This document shows, piece by piece, positions 59,062 to 64,000 of a stretch of DNA of 64,000 nt. The notes under the pieces are model-generated. The model was not told the DNA's origin. It was given only the letters and a program-made list of their open reading frames with translations, and made no database searches. Numbering within the stretch: the first letter of the stretch is position 1; each line of letters opens with the position of its first letter. Position numbers and translations under genes: made by a program. Source of the DNA: Echinostoma caproni (lineage: Eukaryota > Platyhelminthes > Trematoda > Plagiorchiida > Echinostomatidae); the NCBI GenBank assembly GCA_900618425.1, contig UZAN01039825.1, forward strand, positions 29,865 through 93,864, read 5' to 3'.

Positions 59062-62000
59062 GTAAGTTTAATCCGGTCCCGTGCGAACCGTTTGTCCCGG
59101 ATCTGGAGAACTGGTAGAGTTTGCTCATTCCGATTACAACTCATGTTCGGTGTATCTAAGAAATAGAACAGGAATGATTTTAATCGGATTATGGTGTATG
59201 GGTTAATCGTGATTAAGTTTATTGAACGGGGTACACTAACATGTTTACTCAGATAGTTTTAGAGAAATTGAGATTAAAAAATGCAGTTCTAACATTCGAC
59301 AGGACTGTTAATTGTGATTACTTTTCTATCGTACTAATAAGTGGTTACTACAACATAACGAGGAACATTTGATTGCTATAAACATAGGTATAACAGTCAT
59401 CATAATAAGCGTTTAAGTCACTGTAACAAACGTACGCATCATTTTCATTTCGAAAATATTGCTCATTTATTCTAAAAGGTTTTCTGCAATGCACAGGGAT
59501 AAGCCACTTGAAGCAACGACCGGGTATAAACAAAGACAAACATCGGAAGAAACTGTAAAGCGGTTGAAAAACATAAATAGTTTATCCACAATTTCAATAG
59601 AAAACAAACAGTAAATGAGTTTGACGATTATACATATATATATATATATAACCATATGGATAAGCACCTTGGAGAGTAGATAACTGAGCAGGATGGGAAT
59701 CAGGTCTAAGCTAAATCATCAGACACGATACTTTCCCGTTGGGTCTTTTCTCGAGGTAAATCGTGGGAACCAATGTTTTAGCTATGGATAAACCAGATTG
59801 TATTGACGGAAATCCATGAGAATTGTGTTTGCTCATTGTTTGATTTGGTTAGGTCAAAACAGCCTCGATCAATTAGGATCCGAAATGTAGTGAACTCAGT
59901 GGAATGCATGTATTTATCTTGTATCCACTTGTCCGCGTTTTCAACCTGAATAATCAGTGCATGCATAGTTAGTGCTTATGAAGCCAAATGCGTTGATATG
60001 TGCATACGGGTATGGTAGAAAAATTGTTACCGGTACTTTTTCGTCCTCTATACAGACTTAGAGTTAAGATTATTTGCCTAGTCGATTTATAATGGCCATA
60101 CAAATTGACGAACACAAACAAGCTAATGAAACATGTGTCGCTATTATCGGATTGGTAGAAAATATGGAGTTTATTGNTGTAACTTAAAAATAAATGGACA
60201 CAGGTGATTCAGAATAACAGATGGCGTTGGATATAAGAACAAAACTAATGCGGAAGGGTACAAAACGCACCAACACTTAAATTAAACCGGAATTCACGAA
60301 TGTTTGAAAAGCATCAATCCAATTTGTTTCAGGTGCAACAGCCATCATTTATTCATAAACCAATCAAATGAAAACATATTTCACTTGTTCAGTGGCGAGT
60401 TTCTTAATGAAAGCGGGGAACAAAGCCAGATTTATTATATTCTGGGGATTTAAAAAACAATGCAATAAAATGTTTCGGTTAAGGAAAATTAAAGAAATGA
60501 GATTTTGACTGATATATACATTTAATACCGTTTACCGCTTTAGCATCGTGTTTTCGAACTAGTCCTATTCAGGGGATTTGGACTCGCGCTAGTATTCTAG
60601 CTCAACTTGAACCCTAGGTGGGACTTTTCAGAGTACGCCTCAAGATAACTTCTATATGATTGGCTTGGCAGCATCACTTAAGATGACCGCGATTGAACAA
60701 TCTGATTGTTTTTTTAAGACCATATTCGTTACCACGTTGGGGCGAAATGTAGCGGCAATAATAGATAACATTTCCTCTTAGAATATTTCTAGTGCAAATT
60801 GCTTATCTCCAAGTTTCTCCAATCCCTTTTATTACATCAAACTGCAAAATACAACTGACATTAATATTTATTGACCTGCTACAAAATAGCAGTTTTTAAA
60901 GTAAGTTTAGTTAAATACCTTTATGCAAGTTTCAAGCCATCCTCCATTTTAGTGGGAGCAGCATAATCGCTTTTGCCACTGAATCTCATTTGTAGAACGT
61001 AATCATACTGACAACTTGACCACCCGGAAGCCTATCATACTGTTTCACTTTTGGTTACTGGGATATAGAAAAATTCATGTTTTATAAGAATTTCACTGTG
61101 CACATGGTCTCCGGGGTTTTGACTCTCTTGTGAACAGTACGAATCTGATTATTCCTTCAAGGGAATAGAAAACAATTTAAGGAGGTTCATCGCTGGTGGA
61201 TAGCTGGATGTTGGAGACCAATGTGAATTGTTGAGATTGCCAGAAGCAGTTGAGACAAACACCAATTTCAAAATTGTTATTGTAATGGTAGAGTGTAGCA
61301 CATAAACATCAAGCTGGCATTGCTTTTACAACACCGCCTCAGGTGTGATTTAATTCCTTGACATCATTCCCACAAACCGATAAGAGTATTGACTTCTCAC
61401 AACTGAAGATAAAGTAAAATTAAAATTGATCAGTTAATTTGCCTTATGGAAGCTAAAGTAAATGAGTTAAACAGAGGCTCTCATTAGTAAGGGAGATCTC
61501 CGCTAAAAGTGCATGCCAAAATGACAGATGACCGCATCCGTGGACTTAATTTTATAGACTTACATTGGGACACATTATGCGACCGCTCAAAGCTGCTCTT
61601 TTTTCTTCTTATGACAGAAGATCTTACGGTTTGATTGTGATTAACTATCAACATTTTTATAGTAACTGAAACTAGGTTCACAAGTGAAACTGCACATAGA
61701 AAAATAGCCAAATTAAAGGGTGCCCAATTGGATTTGAATTGAATTTCTTGATAACATTCATTATTGGGTTTCTCCGAGAAGTGCAACGGGACCTAGGACA
61801 GTTTCATTCACCAGCCAAAGAGAATAACTAAATACGGAAAGAAAAGGGCCTCCAACTCTAATTTGGAAAAATACAAAAAGTAATTCCTTAGGCGTGAACG
61901 TCGTAATAGGTAAACATATGCACTGGGTCCAAGAAGTGTTTTCAGAAACAATTCTCCTACTACTCTTAATCACTGGGAATTTGGGTAACGTATAACAAAG

Positions 62001-64000
62001 CAGACAATAATATTTGTGTGAATCGCTCCAGAAATGGATTAAAAATAACTCTAACTGTATAACCTATTAGTATGTTAGGCGTCATTAATCAACGTAAATA
62101 AATAAAAAGATTTCATTGAAATTGTCTGTCGAAAAAGCTGTATACGTCAATAGTATACGTTCGTCGTATTTTACAATTTTTGAGGAGTTCTAGCCATGCC
62201 AGATGTGGAAATGGATTCACTCAGTGCTTTCACAAAGTGAATCTGGCTGTGGTCTTCATTGCGGTTGGATAACCACTTACATGTAGCGTGATATGTGAGT
62301 TAATAAAATCACCATATGCTGCCCATGAATTCGTTCGCCATAATCTTATAAACCAAGCTATGCACCGAGATTAGCTCCACACTCGCAGGATCCGAATTAA
62401 ATTACGTTTCTGTTCCTGAATTAAGAAACAATCCGTTCTTTCACATCACCAAATAATCGATAAAGCTTAAACTCATATATCTTCTTGTGTTTACGTTCAG
62501 ACCTTCATGTTTTTCCTGGCGCCTAGGGCTGTTCCCATTCTGTCCACATATTTGTGGCGTGATTTTCCTTGGACTTGTTGTTATTGGAACATCACCTCCA
62601 GCTTTGGGGATAATTCTATTCATGTGCATGTATCCCATGTATATCCCAATGCGACTTTAATTTAACCGACGAATGGGGTAAGCAAACAGACATATGATGC
62701 CTGCAAATGGATTNTGATGTGGACTGGTTTTGTTCCAAATAGCAAGTGTACCTTTTTATTTCACACAGTTTTGTAAGTTCACTGCCACCAGCGTCCATCA
62801 ACTCCTCCCAAATTTATATTTTTTCTTTCGGAATATGAATAACACCAAGCAAAATTAACGAAATATAATTGTAACAAAGATTGATGCAGTAAATAACTTA
62901 TGATCGATGCAGAAGTTAAAACGTACTAAAATCATTTTGTTCATGCACGGTTTTCCACTTAGATTAATTGGGACTCTGGACTAAGGAGAAAAATAGCACT
63001 TTATCTACCCCTTATTCCACAATTTTACATTCAGATTTATTTTCATAGCAAGCCTCCATCAGTAGTACGACCGTGACCGTCAATCTTCCTGAATGACTCA
63101 TTGAAACGTGCGATTTTTTCGTTCCTTTCGGAATAATTTCATCAAAAGTCATGTCCAAATTGTTCCTCTTAACTATTCTGTATAGTTACCATTGCCTAAC
63201 GCGAATATTCACACTTTCGAGTTCAAACTAATTTTCTCTAATCTGTGAGACAAATGTTACACTTTGAAACGCAATTTGAAAAAATGGAAATCGGGAGTTG
63301 TAAGCGAATGTTACAAAACCGTTTTTCCGTCTGGATTTCAAAAATGCGTCACCGGATACTTCAATTCAACCGACCGATTTCACTAGATCTCTGTATTGAT
63401 CAGGAAAATTGATTCAGTGCTATAGAAAGGTACATGCTGAAAGGAAGAGCTTGAACCGAATTTAATTACACAACACAATTTAATGCCAAATCAAATTCAA
63501 ATATGCTATATAGTAAATAATGTATATAAATAACAGACAAGCTGAACACCAACATGTATTCGATGCACCAATTATGAAATCAAAACCATTTTAAAAAGGT
63601 GATTTACATAGATATTCCCCGTAATTTAGAGCGATCTTATCTAGAGAAAACATAAATAATTGAGGTTTGCTCACCAATTGTTACGAAATCAAAAATTCAC
63701 GTCGAAATCCCCCCTATGATTCCTTGATTCAAAACCATATCTCAATTTCATGTGTGCAAGATTGAATTATGCCTTTCACACGTCGAATATCAGAATTTTA
63801 ACTGCTAATTATCTCTCAGGGCAACCTTTTTACATTGATATCGTATTCCACTTCCCATTTGCAGTAAATTTCAGTTGAAAGGCCTTATCAAGTTTACAGT
63901 AAACTGGATGGTTTACTAGCTTTTCGGGCTATTTTCAAACAGGACATTACAGTCATTAACTGTTTTAAACGAATAAATTTTGAAAGTGAACAATTATTCC
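59062..64000 (+). other. Start of TRPC intron 7, no further exon recognised
   Basis: Begins with a strong GTAAGTTT donor. I looked for the TRPC S4-S6 region (for example an LGPLQ-type motif) and found none. Small features are an AT microsatellite (59634-59651) and an 8-bp inverted repeat (62214-62221 with 62236-62243). An open frame of 100 codons at 61484-61786 (-) has no known motif. Confidence 0.6.

Noticed and set aside
59062..64000. Search for the S4 to pore exons of the TRPC gene
   Set aside because: No LGPLQ-type or pore motif was found in any frame, so these exons are placed beyond the window.

Overview
The window is eukaryotic and almost certainly from a flatworm, most likely a digenean trematode. 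It is AT-rich, with genes split into short exons by kilobase-scale introns. It carries relics of LINE and Penelope-like elements with a GIY-YIG endonuclease, tRNA-derived SINEs, and one SINE unit with a degenerate hammerhead ribozyme, an arrangement like the schistosome Sm-alpha repeats. The combination suggests a schistosomatid or a relative; the species cannot be fixed from the sequence alone.

One protein-coding gene is well supported. A TRPC-type (canonical transient receptor potential) cation channel runs on the + strand from 8450 past the right edge. Seven coding exons (8450-8631, 18867-18969, 24628-25284, 44798-44971, 49830-49997, 54006-54249, 58780-59061) join with matching phases at GT..AG borders. 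They give 603 complete residues: a variable N-terminus, ankyrin repeats, the TRP_2 linker with an HCCC zinc motif, the pre-S1 region, S1 to S3 and a glycosylatable S3-S4 loop. S4 to S6, the pore, the TRP box and the C-terminus must lie beyond 64000. Coding bases are about 3.6% of the 50.6 kb span, and intron 3 alone is 19.5 kb.

Layout: 1-1088 is a decayed LINE; 1089-8449 is upstream sequence with no recognised gene. Intron 1 (8632-18866) holds an inverted pair of tRNA-SINEs, a ribozyme-bearing SINE with target-site duplications, and Penelope copies meeting tail to tail. Intron 2 has a Penelope copy with an intact YVDD motif. Intron 3 has three more Penelope relics, one cut by a 900-bp assembly gap, and one member of an old dispersed repeat family. 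Introns 4 to 6 hold the second member of that family, another tRNA-SINE and a Penelope 3' end. From 59062 on the sequence is intron with no recognised exon.

The most notable observations are the ribozyme-bearing SINE with an inverted ribozyme core at its 5' junction, two Penelope copies sharing the same nonsense codon, and altered residues at the predicted S2/S3 calcium site of the channel. All identifications are by eye from the sequence and remembered family motifs; no database search was run.
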